NCBI GenBank assembly: GCA_947345935.1
Contig: CAMZZN010000016.1
Location: 1 to 49,246, forward strand
Length of the DNA stretch: 49,246 nt
From: an uncultured Ruminococcus sp.
Lineage (GTDB): Bacteria; Bacillota; Clostridia; Oscillospirales; Ruminococcaceae
Direction: 5' to 3'
A model generated the notes under the pieces. It was not told where the DNA came from. It saw only the letters and a program-made list of their open reading frames with translations, and did no database searches. A program made the position numbers and the translations under genes. The number at the start of each line of letters is the position of its first letter. The first letter of the stretch is position 1. This document shows, piece after piece, positions 35,818 through 44,549 of the stretch.

Positions 35818-35843
35818 TAATATGGATTTTTCAGATTGGAGTG

Positions 35844-36686
35844 ATGCGGATAAAAACCTTATATATATCAGATCTGGACGGAACGCTTCTTGATCCGGCA
35901 GGAGAGATAACTGAAAAAACGACAGAAATAATTAATTCTCTTGCCGACAAAGGGCTTAACTTCACTTTTGCTACAGCAAGGACTATTTATTCTGCCGCAG
36001 TCATTGCTGCCGGACTTAACATCAGCGCCCCTTGTATACTGATGAACGGCGTATGTCTATATGATCTGAAAAAACAAAAATATGTCAGCATAGAATCTGT
36101 TTCAACGAAGCTGTCGGAAAGAGTATTCTCCATTTTTGAGGAGCATGGGGCAGAATATTTTATGTTCCGTATCTGCGGGGAAAAGCTGACAACGTATTAT
36201 ACCGAACTGACCGAAAGGGTCATGGCGGGATTTGCGGAGGACAGACAAAAAAATTATGGTAAGCCTTTCATTCAGTGCTGCGATATGCGTGATGTCACGG
36301 ATGGGGAGGCTGTTTATTTTACGGCGATGAGCGGATATGACAAACTGCTGCCGGTGCGTAATGCCGTTATAGAGACAGAGGGACTTGACTGCGCTTTTTA
36401 TGAGGATACGTATACCGGAAAATGGTATCTGGAGGTATTTTCATCCGGAGCATCTAAGGCGAATGGAATTAAAAAGCTTCGGGAGATATACGGGTATGAC
36501 AGGGTATTATGCTTCGGAGATAATCTTAACGATCTCAGTATGTTTGAACAGTCTGATGTCGGGATCGCCGTGGCAAACGCAAAAGATGAGGTAAAGGCTG
36601 CTGCGGATATTGTTATCGGTTCCAACGATAGGGACGGTGTGGCGGAATATCTCATACAAAACTTCAGAGAAGAAAGGAAAATGTAA
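35844..36686 (+). CDS. Cof-type HAD family hydrolase
   Basis: Cytoplasmic phosphatase of 280 residues. The nucleophile motif is DLDGTLLD (about 9-16), motif 2 is ATART, and the late metal motif is GDNLNDLSMFE, with a large C2-type cap between, as in Cof/YidA-like sugar phosphatases. The ATG at 35844 is one codon after a GTG and both sit very close to the GGAG, so the exact start is unsure. Its stop is one base before the iorA ATG, so iorA is translationally linked. The link to aryl-acid metabolism is unclear; such proteins often remove damaged or excess phosphates. Confidence 0.87.
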   Translation: MRIKTLYISDLDGTLLDPAGEITEKTTEIINSLADKGLNFTFATARTIYSAAVIAAGLNISAPCILMNGVCLYDLKKQKYVSIESVSTKLSERVFSIFEEHGAEYFMFRICGEKLTTYYTELTERVMAGFAEDRQKNYGKPFIQCCDMRDVTDGEAVYFTAMSGYDKLLPVRNAVIETEGLDCAFYEDTYTGKWYLEVFSSGASKANGIKKLREIYGYDRVLCFGDNLNDLSMFEQSDVGIAVANAKDEVKAAADIVIGSNDRDGVAEYLIQNFREERKM

Positions 36687-36687
36687 T

Positions 36688-38418
36688 ATGAAAAAACTTA
36701 TGCTTGGAAATGAAGCCTTTGCAAGAGGTTTATACGAGGCAGGATGCAGGGTTGTATCCAGCTATCCAGGAACGCCTTCAACGGAGATAACCGAGGAAGC
36801 TGCAAAATATGATGAAATGTACGCAGAATGGGCGCCAAATGAAAAAGTGGCTATGGAGACAGCTCTCGGAGCTTCAATTGCCGGAGCAAGGAGTTTCTGC
36901 GGAATGAAGCACGTGGGTCTCAATGTTGCTGCAGATCCGCTTTATACTGCGTCATATACAGGCGTAAATGGAGGTATGGTCATAGCTGTTGCCGACGATC
37001 AGGGAATGCATTCTTCTCAGAATGAGCAGGACAGCCGCCATCATGCTATTGCGTCCAAAGTTCCGATGCTTGAACCCTCTGATTCTGCCGAATGCAAGGA
37101 ATTCGTCAGGACAGCATATGATATTTCCGAAATGTACGATACTCCTGTTATTGTGAGGATGTCTACCCGTGTAGCTCATTCACAGAGTATAGTTGAGCTG
37201 GAGGAAAGGCGGGACGACAGTCTTAAAGAATATGTCAAGTCTCCCCAGAAGTACGTTATGATGCCCGCTTATGCAAAGGGAAAGCACGTATTTGTTGAAG
37301 AGCGTACGGAAAAGCTTATTGAATATGCGGAAACCTCACCCTTGAACATAACTGAAATATCAGAAACGGCTGAGTTCGGCGTTATCACCAACGGAGCAGC
37401 TTATCAGTTCGCAAAAGAAGCTCTTGGAGATAAAGCGTCTTATCTCAAACTTGGAATGGTAAATCCTATGCCGGTTCGGCTTATACGTGATTTTGCCGCA
37501 AAGTATGAGAAGATTTACATAATCGAGGAACTTGACGGCGTTATTGAGCAGCACTGCCGCAATATAGGCGTAACAAATATACAGGGCAAGGAAATATTCG
37601 GTTATATCGGAGAGATACCCCAGTCGGTCATTGCAGAGAAGATTCTTGGCGAAAAAAAGGAATTTAATGCTCTTGAAGAAAATATTCCCGTGCGTCCGCC
37701 TGTTATGTGTGCCGGATGTCCTCACAGAGGTATGTTCTATACGCTGAAAAAGCTCGGAGTGACAGTTTCCGGCGATATAGGCTGCTACACCCTTGGAGCG
37801 TGTGCGCCTCTTGAAGCTCTCGATACGACTATCTGTATGGGCGCTTCCATTTCCGGTCTCCACGGATTTAACAAGGCAAGAGGAGCTGAAAGCGAGCACA
37901 GAAGCGTTGCCGTTATCGGAGATTCCACATTTATGCACAGCGGTATCACCGGACTTGTTAATATCGCTTACAATAATTCAAATTCTACTGTTATAATTCT
38001 TGATAACTCTATTACGGGAATGACCGGGCATCAGCAGAATCCTACTACAGGCAAAAATCTTAAAGGCGATCCTGCGGCTGCCGTTAATCTTGAAGAACTC
38101 TGCCGTGCTGTCGGCATAAAGAGAGTACGTGTAGTCGATCCATATAAGCTCTCAGAGTGTGAGGCAGCCGTAAAGGAGGAACTTGCTGCGGACGAGGCTT
38201 CGGTTATTATTTCAAGACGTCCCTGCGCTCTGCTCAAGTATGTAAAGCATAACGCTCCCTTTAAAGTGAACGGCGATAAGTGCGTTGGCTGCAAGATGTG
38301 CATGAAGCTTGGATGTCCTGCAATTTCCATGAGAGACGGAAAGGCTGTTATAGATCATACCCAGTGCGTGGGCTGCGGAATCTGCACGGAGATGTGTAAG
38401 ATCGGCGCTATTGGCTGA
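36688..38418 (+). CDS. iorA: indolepyruvate:ferredoxin oxidoreductase, alpha subunit
   Basis: Large subunit of 576 residues of the arylpyruvate:ferredoxin oxidoreductase, which links aryl-pyruvate and CoA to aryl-acetyl-CoA, CO2 and reduced ferredoxin, reversibly. The ATG at 36688 is chosen because AAGGAAAATGTAAT and the HAD stop lie immediately upstream. The N-terminal half has the pyrimidine-binding part (SSYPGTPSTEI, ADDQGMHSSQNEQD), the TPP-binding part has GDIGCYTLG and GDSTFMHSG, and the C-terminus carries two 4Fe-4S motifs, CVGCKMCMKLGC and CVGCGICTEMC. iorB lies one gene downstream. Confidence 0.94.
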   Translation: MKKLMLGNEAFARGLYEAGCRVVSSYPGTPSTEITEEAAKYDEMYAEWAPNEKVAMETALGASIAGARSFCGMKHVGLNVAADPLYTASYTGVNGGMVIAVADDQGMHSSQNEQDSRHHAIASKVPMLEPSDSAECKEFVRTAYDISEMYDTPVIVRMSTRVAHSQSIVELEERRDDSLKEYVKSPQKYVMMPAYAKGKHVFVEERTEKLIEYAETSPLNITEISETAEFGVITNGAAYQFAKEALGDKASYLKLGMVNPMPVRLIRDFAAKYEKIYIIEELDGVIEQHCRNIGVTNIQGKEIFGYIGEIPQSVIAEKILGEKKEFNALEENIPVRPPVMCAGCPHRGMFYTLKKLGVTVSGDIGCYTLGACAPLEALDTTICMGASISGLHGFNKARGAESEHRSVAVIGDSTFMHSGITGLVNIAYNNSNSTVIILDNSITGMTGHQQNPTTGKNLKGDPAAAVNLEELCRAVGIKRVRVVDPYKLSECEAAVKEELAADEASVIISRRPCALLKYVKHNAPFKVNGDKCVGCKMCMKLGCPAISMRDGKAVIDHTQCVGCGICTEMCKIGAIG

Positions 38419-38439
38419 AAACGGAAAGGAAAGATCTGC

Positions 38440-38838
38440 ATGAACAACGAAATATACGAGGAATTCACTCACTGGCTCGATGATCTTCTGGAAAACGCCG
38501 ATGTTCCTGAAAGCGCCTGCGCATGGTGCTTTAATCTCTATGAGGAATCCATTGAGGACAGCGTATATGCGATACAGCTTATAGCAGCGGATGAATTTGA
38601 TGAAAATGACGACGAATGGGCTTGCTCGGAAGTCTGGTCGTCGGAGGAGAATATATTCTGCATAGAACTTTCCGATGAATCCGAAAAGGACTGGAAAGCT
38701 GCATTGAAGATCTTTTCCGGAATGGCGGAAGAATATATCAGAGACGGAAAATTTCGTAATATGCTCGCTGATTCAAAAGCTGTCGGAATTGGCTTTGTGG
38801 ACGGCGATCTGGAAATTTTAAAAAACAACGAAAGGTGA
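38440..38838 (+). CDS. uncharacterised acidic protein between iorA and iorB
   Basis: Protein of 132 residues, strongly acidic (Glu/Asp-rich), with no signal peptide or membrane helix. No family is recognised. It lies 21 bases after iorA and 6 bases before iorB with its own AAAGGAAAG, so it is made together with both subunits. Tryptophan and cysteine are relatively frequent (ACAWCFNLYEE, WACSEVWSSEE) and the predicted layout is alpha/beta. The position suggests an accessory or assembly factor of the Ior complex, but this is a guess from context. Confidence 0.8.
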   Translation: MNNEIYEEFTHWLDDLLENADVPESACAWCFNLYEESIEDSVYAIQLIAADEFDENDDEWACSEVWSSEENIFCIELSDESEKDWKAALKIFSGMAEEYIRDGKFRNMLADSKAVGIGFVDGDLEILKNNER

Positions 38839-38844
38839 TTATAT

Positions 38845-39417
38845 ATGGAAACAAAATCAATAATGATAGTCGGCGTAGGCGGACAAGGCTCGCTGCTTGC
38901 CTCACGTCTTTTAGGAAACGTTTTGCTTGCTCAGGGTTATGATGTAAAGGTAAGCGAGGTTCACGGAATGTCGCAGAGAGGCGGCTCTGTTGTCACATAT
39001 GTAAGATACGGCGATAAGGTGTATTCTCCGGTTATCGAAAAGGGAGAGGCTGACGCTGTTATCTCCTTTGAACTTCTCGAAGCTGCAAGATGTCTGCCGT
39101 ATCTTAAAAAGGGCGGTCATCTCATTACTTCTACCCAGCAGATAGACCCTATGCCAGTTATTACGGGAGCTGCAAAGTATCCGGAAGATCTGACAGAAAA
39201 ATTGTCAGCCGCCGGAGCTGATCTTGTGGCTGTCGATGCTCTTACGCTTGCAGAGCAGGCAGGAACTTCAAAAGCTGCCAATGTTGTTCTTATGGGAGTA
39301 CTGGCGTCAAAAATGGATTTTCCGGAGGAACTCTGGCAGAAAGCTCTGGAGCAGTGTGTTCCTGCAAAATTTCTGGAACTGAATAAAAAGGCATTTGAAC
39401 TGGGAAAGAACGCATAA
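38845..39417 (+). CDS. iorB: indolepyruvate:ferredoxin oxidoreductase, beta subunit
   Basis: Gamma-domain type subunit of 190 residues that partners IorA. Typical motifs are GVGGQGSLLASRLLG (about 10-24) and EVHGMSQRGGSVVTYVRYG (about 38-56). AAAGGTG lies before the ATG at 38845. Together with IorA it forms the heterodimeric enzyme. It is followed by a gene remnant and then paaK. Confidence 0.93.
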   Translation: METKSIMIVGVGGQGSLLASRLLGNVLLAQGYDVKVSEVHGMSQRGGSVVTYVRYGDKVYSPVIEKGEADAVISFELLEAARCLPYLKKGGHLITSTQQIDPMPVITGAAKYPEDLTEKLSAAGADLVAVDALTLAEQAGTSKAANVVLMGVLASKMDFPEELWQKALEQCVPAKFLELNKKAFELGKNA

Positions 39418-39439
39418 ATCATAGTATCATATGGTATGA

Positions 39440-39742
39440 AAGGGAGAGCCTTTTGAGTATCTTTCATACAGGCAGAAGCGTGAAACTGATGTTAAGATAG
39501 TGGAGACATTTGGTCTTACAATTAGCGGGGATCACACCATTACTCGTGACGAGCATAAGGGATTCCGCAATCTTTGCTGGACGATAAAACTCAACGATGC
39601 CGAGGTTCTCCAAAGAAATGCGGAGAATGAACTCAGCTGTCAGTATTTCGGCAATAGTCCGGGAAAATATACTATTTATCTTACCGCTTAAATAAACGGA
39701 ACTTACATAAGAGTAGGCAATGTTATAGAATGTACAATTTAA
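39440..39742 (+). pseudogene. remnant of a surface protein, interrupted by TAA
   Basis: Open frame of 101 codons with no normal start (a GTG at 39500 is the first possible) and an internal TAA at 39689-39691. Beyond it the frame continues with NGTYIRVGNVIECTI to a TAA at 39740. The encoded pattern (NLCWTIKLNDAEVLQRN, SPGKYTIYL) resembles the last beta-strands of an Ig-like or PKD-like outer domain, so this seems the decayed 3' end of a surface protein gene stranded between iorB and paaK. It contains the 344-base gap between those genes. Confidence 0.6.
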
Positions 39743-39761
39743 TTTTAAGGAGGAAATACCA

Positions 39762-41069
39762 ATGGAAAGATACTGGAATGAAGAAATTGAGTGTATGTCA
39801 AGAGAGGATATGAAGAAATTGCAGGACGAACGTCTTGCAGCTCAGGTAAAACATGTTTATGAAAACGTAAAGTATTATCGTGACCTTATGGATGAAAAGG
39901 GCGTCAAGCCGGAGGATATCAGGTCTACCGACGATCTTCACAAGCTGCCTTTCCTCTCTAAGGCAGATCTGCGTGACGCATATCCGTATGGACTGCTTGC
40001 AAAACCGCTCAGCGACTGCGTGAGGATTCAGTCTACCAGCGGAACTACCGGAAAACGTGTTGTTGCATTCTACACACAGCATGATATCGACCTCTGGGAG
40101 GATTGCTGCGCTCGTGCTATTACTGCTGCCGGAGGAACAAATGAGGATGTATGTCAGGTGTGCTATGGCTACGGTCTTTTCACAGGTGGTCCCGGACTTA
40201 ACGGAGGCTCTCACAAGGTAGGATGTCTTACGCTGCCTATGTCCAGCGGAAACACGGAGCGTCAGATTACTTTTATGCGTGATCTGGGTTCTACGATCCT
40301 TTGCTGTACGCCGTCGTATGCCGCATATATCGGCGAAACTCTCCATGATATGGGCTATACGACAGACGATATCAAGCTGAAAGCAGGAATTTTCGGAGCA
40401 GAGCCGTGGACGGAGGAAATGCGCCGTTCTATCGAGAAATCTCTTGGCATAAAGGCATATGATATCTACGGTCTTACTGAAACAAGCGGCCCTGGCGTCT
40501 CCTTTGAGTGTTCAGAACAGACAGGTATGCATATCAATGAAGATCACTTTATACCTGAGATAATCAATCCTGAAACAGGAGAAGTTCTCCCAGAGGGCGA
40601 AGTGGGCGAGCTTGTATTTACCAGCATCACCAAGGAAGCTTTCCCGCTGCTCAGATACAGAACAAGAGATCTCTGCGTTCTCAGCAGAAAGAAGTGCTCC
40701 TGCGGACGTACTCTTATCAAGATGAGCAAGCCAATGGGAAGAAGCGACGATATGATGATAATTCGTGGTGTAAACGTGTTCCCGTCGCAGATTGAAACAG
40801 TGCTTATCGAGCAGGGATACTCGCCCAATTATCTCATCGAGGTAGACCGTGTGAATAATTCTGATACGCTGGATATAAGCGTTGAGATGAATCCCGATCA
40901 GCTTTCCGACAAGGTAAAGGATATGCAGCAGCAGGAGAGAGCTCTTGCAGAGGCAATGAAAACCATGCTGGGAATCAATCCGAAGATCCACCTTGTAACG
41001 CCTAAGTCAATCACCAGAAGCGAGGGCAAGGCTGTCCGTGTTATCGACAGGCGTAAGCTTCATGATTGA
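39762..41069 (+). CDS. paaK: phenylacetate-CoA ligase
   Basis: Adenylate-forming enzyme of 435 residues, joining phenylacetate (or another aryl acetate) to CoA with ATP. The phosphate-binding loop is STSGTTGKRVV (about 90-100), followed by YGLTETSGPG, RYRTRDL and GRSDDMMIIRGVNVFPSQIE. The CoA-related C-terminal domain (about 330-435) is complete. TAAGGAGGAAA precedes the ATG at 39762. Together with Ior and the ACT protein it forms the recurrent ior-paaK-ACT set of anaerobes. Confidence 0.93.
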   Translation: MERYWNEEIECMSREDMKKLQDERLAAQVKHVYENVKYYRDLMDEKGVKPEDIRSTDDLHKLPFLSKADLRDAYPYGLLAKPLSDCVRIQSTSGTTGKRVVAFYTQHDIDLWEDCCARAITAAGGTNEDVCQVCYGYGLFTGGPGLNGGSHKVGCLTLPMSSGNTERQITFMRDLGSTILCCTPSYAAYIGETLHDMGYTTDDIKLKAGIFGAEPWTEEMRRSIEKSLGIKAYDIYGLTETSGPGVSFECSEQTGMHINEDHFIPEIINPETGEVLPEGEVGELVFTSITKEAFPLLRYRTRDLCVLSRKKCSCGRTLIKMSKPMGRSDDMMIIRGVNVFPSQIETVLIEQGYSPNYLIEVDRVNNSDTLDISVEMNPDQLSDKVKDMQQQERALAEAMKTMLGINPKIHLVTPKSITRSEGKAVRVIDRRKLHD

Positions 41070-41085
41070 TAGGGGACAGGTTGAT

Positions 41086-42147
41086 ATGAAAAAAATCGTA
41101 TCAGCAGCTATTGCAGGAGTATTATGCGCAGGAGCGTTTGTTTCTTGCGGAGACAAAGAAAATGAAAAAGGCAGTAAAGGCGATGCATTATCAACAAAGG
41201 GAAAAAGCGAGTATACGGCGATAATTCCGCTTGACACCAACATAAAAGCATTTAGGGACAGCATTGACAAGGGAATCAAGTATAGTATTAAACAGGCAAA
41301 GGAATTCCAGGAAGATACTGATGCAGAATACAATCCGTATGTTATAAAATTTTCTGGGGATAAGTTTGTAATGCCAGTACAAGATGGAGTATCGGAGTGG
41401 AATTATTATGACGGAACATTCTCGGTTGAGAATGGAATAATAAAGTTTTCTTATGAAAATTTTATTGTTCCTGACAATGATACTAAAACTAATATCGATG
41501 ATAAGCTTGATGATGCAGATAATTCTCGTGTCGCTGAAGCTGTAATTGAGAGAATGCAGAAGCTGAACAAGATAGGTTCATATTGGAAATTAGTTGTTCC
41601 GCCAATGAATTTAATTGATAAATTGAGCAGTTTTACTGTGCTTCCATTTATTCGTTTTACAGGTATATCAATTGATACTGATTGTCCGAATACACTAAAA
41701 ACTGTAGATAAATTTCTTTGCACAGACACATATGGCATCAAGTTAGCTGGTAAGTATAAAAAGGGCAGGGATTTTACCCTGAAATACAATTTAGAAGATA
41801 CGGTTAAAGAAGATGAGCAGTTAATGTATCAAATTAAAGAAGTTGAGCAATCAAGGTATCAGATTGAAGAAAATCAGGAATGGTTAGAATGTGCAGAAAG
41901 TTTTTATCACGACCTTGATTCAACGATTCAATTCTCCGACGGCGAGTGGGAATGGTATAACGCCGACGATGAACTTCTGAATAACGGTAAATACGAAGAA
42001 AGCAAGAAATATCCCGGACTTATTAAAATGTATGTTGACGAAGAGTCGGAAAAATGTCCGGACTATGCAAAAAATACATATCCTCTCTGGTTCTATATAG
42101 CGGACGACGGAGAGATATACTATCCGGCATTTGTTAAAGTTGAATAA
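41086..42147 (+). CDS. uncharacterised lipoprotein in the ior-paaK operon
   Basis: Exported protein of 353 residues. The ATG at 41086 begins a signal peptide with lipobox FVSC and lipidated Cys at about 26, followed by a Lys/Gly/Glu-rich stretch. The rest is charged and has no recognised domain; the middle carries two copies of a short KEVEQSRYQIEE-like unit (about 245-265). It lies 17 bases after paaK and 24 bases before the ACT-domain gene. The middle part is more AT-rich than its neighbours, consistent with later arrival. No link to aryl acids can be seen. Confidence 0.7.
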   Translation: MKKIVSAAIAGVLCAGAFVSCGDKENEKGSKGDALSTKGKSEYTAIIPLDTNIKAFRDSIDKGIKYSIKQAKEFQEDTDAEYNPYVIKFSGDKFVMPVQDGVSEWNYYDGTFSVENGIIKFSYENFIVPDNDTKTNIDDKLDDADNSRVAEAVIERMQKLNKIGSYWKLVVPPMNLIDKLSSFTVLPFIRFTGISIDTDCPNTLKTVDKFLCTDTYGIKLAGKYKKGRDFTLKYNLEDTVKEDEQLMYQIKEVEQSRYQIEENQEWLECAESFYHDLDSTIQFSDGEWEWYNADDELLNNGKYEESKKYPGLIKMYVDEESEKCPDYAKNTYPLWFYIADDGEIYYPAFVKVE

Positions 42148-42170
42148 ATTAATTTAAAGGAGGATTTTTT

Positions 42171-42605
42171 ATGGCAAACGTAAGACAGATCTCAGTTTTT
42201 GTGGACAATAAACCTAATCGACTGGCAGGAGTAATGAAGCTTCTGAAAGAGAGCGGAATCAATCTCAGGGCGCTCAGCCTTGCGGATACAAAGGATTTCG
42301 GTATACTCCGCATTATCGTAAACGATACGGACAAGGCAGTCAGACTTCTCAAAGAAGCCGCATATGCCGTTACTGTTACGGAAATTCTGGCAATTTCCAT
42401 TCCCGATTCTCCCGGACAGCTCAGCCGTGTTCTTGATATTCTGGGAGCAGACGGCGTTAATCTGGAGTATCTCTATGCTTTTATCGGCAAGTCGGACAGA
42501 TCGGTTTCTTTTGTTATAAGGGTTGACGACAATATCCATGCAGCCGATTCTCTTACAAGAGGCGGAATTATTCAGCTTACCGAAAATGATATTGCTGAAA
42601 TGTGA
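42171..42605 (+). CDS. tandem ACT-domain protein
   Basis: Small regulatory protein of 144 residues with two ACT domains (about 5-70 and 72-140), starting RQISVFVDNKPNRLAGVMKLL and with EILAISIPDSPGQLSRVL in the second half. ACT domains bind amino acids. In many anaerobes this gene follows ior and paaK, suggesting it senses aromatic amino acids. No DNA-binding part is present, so it may act on an enzyme. AAAGGAGG precedes the ATG at 42171. Confidence 0.88.
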   Translation: MANVRQISVFVDNKPNRLAGVMKLLKESGINLRALSLADTKDFGILRIIVNDTDKAVRLLKEAAYAVTVTEILAISIPDSPGQLSRVLDILGADGVNLEYLYAFIGKSDRSVSFVIRVDDNIHAADSLTRGGIIQLTENDIAEM

Positions 42606-42652
42606 ATAATTCACAAATTGTCGCTGCGTATTTAAATTTATTTTGAAAACGC

Positions 42653-42682
42653 TTGACAATAATCACCAGAATGTTGTATAAT
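42653..42682 (+). promoter_or_regulatory. sigma-A promoter for the zinc-ribbon gene
   Basis: TTGACA (42653-42658), 18-bp spacer, TATAAT (42677-42682). Confidence 0.8.
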
Positions 42683-42725
42683 GATTATATAATATTTATA
42701 GATTTTCCGACAGGAGTGATGTACA

Positions 42726-43160
42726 ATGGGTCTTCTTGATAAATTCAATGATGCAAGCAGAGGAGTGTCCGAAAAGGCTAAAAACATTTCTGAGGGTAAT
42801 AACCTGAAGAGAAAGATTCTTTATGAGGAAGAAAGAATTGTTGAAATTTTTACTGATATTGGTAAGAAATACTACAAAAATCCTAATGATGATCCTGCAC
42901 AGCTTAAACTGCTTTGTGATGACATAGATCAGAGACGCAGAAGAATCAAGAAAATGAGATATGAGCTTAATCAGATCAGGGGTTATAAGATCTGTCCCAA
43001 GTGCGATGCAGAGGTTAACGATCGTTTTCAGTTCTGCGGACGCTGCGGCGCAAGGCTTCCTGACATAGAGGACGAAGATTTTCTGTCACTTGAAGCTAAT
43101 GATTACTATACAGAAAGCAGCAATAATTTCTTCAACGCAGATTCAAACAAGAATTATTAA
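42726..43160 (+). CDS. coiled-coil, zinc-ribbon protein
   Basis: Cytoplasmic protein of 144 residues. It opens with an amphipathic start (MGLLDKFNDASRGV), a basic helical coiled coil (about 25-88), then a zinc ribbon CPKCDAEV...CGRCGARLP (about 92-115) and an acidic, Asn-rich tail. The role is unknown; similar small proteins recur in ruminococci. ATG at 42726 with CAGGAGTG upstream and its own promoter. The terminator at 43173-43208 separates it from the lipase gene. Confidence 0.78.
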   Translation: MGLLDKFNDASRGVSEKAKNISEGNNLKRKILYEEERIVEIFTDIGKKYYKNPNDDPAQLKLLCDDIDQRRRRIKKMRYELNQIRGYKICPKCDAEVNDRFQFCGRCGARLPDIEDEDFLSLEANDYYTESSNNFFNADSNKNY

Positions 43161-43172
43161 TCTCACAAGTGA

Positions 43173-43208
43173 AAGGCTGTTCCGTCAAAACGAACAGCCT
43201 TGTTTTTT
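43173..43208 (+). terminator. intrinsic terminator of the zinc-ribbon gene
   Basis: Stem AAGGCTGTTC / GAACAGCCTT with an 8- to 10-base loop, followed by GTTTTTTAG. It ends just before the lipase gene, so that gene may depend on leak-through. Confidence 0.85.
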
Positions 43209-43217
43209 AGGAGAAGT

Positions 43218-44549
43218 ATGAAAAAATTAAAATTTATTTTAGAGTTTCTCTCACTCGTTATTTTTTGTAGCCTTATCCCATTATGGAATCTATTGCCGTT
43301 GGGTAATGCATTAAAGATTACGTTTACAATTTTATTCTCACTTGTTTATATATGCATAATTTTCAGAAATGGAGGAGAAAAATCCGGTAATAAAAAAATC
43401 AGGCGGCTTAACAGAGGAGTATGTATTGTTAGGCTCTCAATGTTTTCTATTGCTGCAGAAACTCTTATACTCACGGTATTCTTTGTTAAAAAACTTCAAA
43501 GCGGCGTGATCAATTCGATTTTTGCAGTTGTTATGCCGGTAGTTTCGGTCGGGATACTCATGTTTGCCGGAATTATACGCATTGCTTTGAATTCAAGGCA
43601 GATAAAAATTAAACATCATATTTTAATGATTTGCTTTTGGTGGTTTCCTATATTCAATCTGTTTTTGGTAAGAAAGTTTTATAAAATTGCTGGAATGGAA
43701 TACATTGTTGAAAGCGATAGAATAGAGCTTGAAAACGCTCGTGCCGAAAGCAGGGTCTGTCGTACAAAGTATCCCATTATTCTGGTTCATGGGATTTTTT
43801 TCCGAGATTGGCAGTTTTTTAATTATTGGGGACGAATTCCAGCTGCGCTTATCCGTAATGGAGCAGATATTTATTATGGCAAACAGCAATCGTCAAGTTC
43901 AGTTGCAAAAAGTGCGGAAGAGATTCGCAGAACAATTCTGAAAGTTATTAACGAAACCGGTGCTGAAAAAGTTAATATTATAGCTCATTCAAAGGGCGGA
44001 CTGGACAGCCGTTATGCAATAAGTTGCCTTGGAATGGATAAATATGTTGCAACCCTTACAACGATAAATACTCCGCATAAGGGCTGCGATATGGTCGATT
44101 ATCTCCTTAATAAGGTACCTTCTTCCGTTGTTGCATTTATAGCTAAGAGGTATAACGGGATTTATTCAAAGCTTGGCGATAAAAATCCCGATTTTATGGC
44201 TGGAATACACGACCTCAGCGCTGTTCATGCCAGAAGTTATGATGAGCAGATGCCAGATTCTCCGCTTGTTTCTTATAGAAGCGTTATGACAGTGATGCAG
44301 TCGGCTTCTTCTGCTGGTTTTCCGCTTAATATAGGGTATAGAATGATAAAAAAGCTTAACGGTGAAAATGATGGTCTTGTCTGGGATAATTCCGCTGTTC
44401 ATGGCAATCATCGTCTTATTCGTCCTGTAACCAGAAGAGGAATAAGCCACGGAGATGTAATTGATCTTAATCGTGAAAATATCAACGGATTTGATGTGCG
44501 GGAATTTTACGTTGATATGCTTGTCAGACTCTGTCGGGAGGGGTATTAG
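43218..44549 (+). CDS. membrane-anchored alpha/beta hydrolase (lipase-like)
   Basis: Protein of 443 residues with several hydrophobic helices in the first third (about 5-25, 30-50, 75-92, 105-128, 140-160), then an alpha/beta-hydrolase domain. The oxyanion start is ILVHGIFF (about 190-197), the nucleophile Ser is in IAHSKGG (about 260), and a late His in RGISHGDV fits the third catalytic residue. It resembles triacylglycerol lipase/EstA-type enzymes; the substrate is not known. The ATG at 43218 is close to a GGAGAAGT. The 3' end overlaps a convergent gene. Confidence 0.82.
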   Translation: MKKLKFILEFLSLVIFCSLIPLWNLLPLGNALKITFTILFSLVYICIIFRNGGEKSGNKKIRRLNRGVCIVRLSMFSIAAETLILTVFFVKKLQSGVINSIFAVVMPVVSVGILMFAGIIRIALNSRQIKIKHHILMICFWWFPIFNLFLVRKFYKIAGMEYIVESDRIELENARAESRVCRTKYPIILVHGIFFRDWQFFNYWGRIPAALIRNGADIYYGKQQSSSSVAKSAEEIRRTILKVINETGAEKVNIIAHSKGGLDSRYAISCLGMDKYVATLTTINTPHKGCDMVDYLLNKVPSSVVAFIAKRYNGIYSKLGDKNPDFMAGIHDLSAVHARSYDEQMPDSPLVSYRSVMTVMQSASSAGFPLNIGYRMIKKLNGENDGLVWDNSAVHGNHRLIRPVTRRGISHGDVIDLNRENINGFDVREFYVDMLVRLCREGY

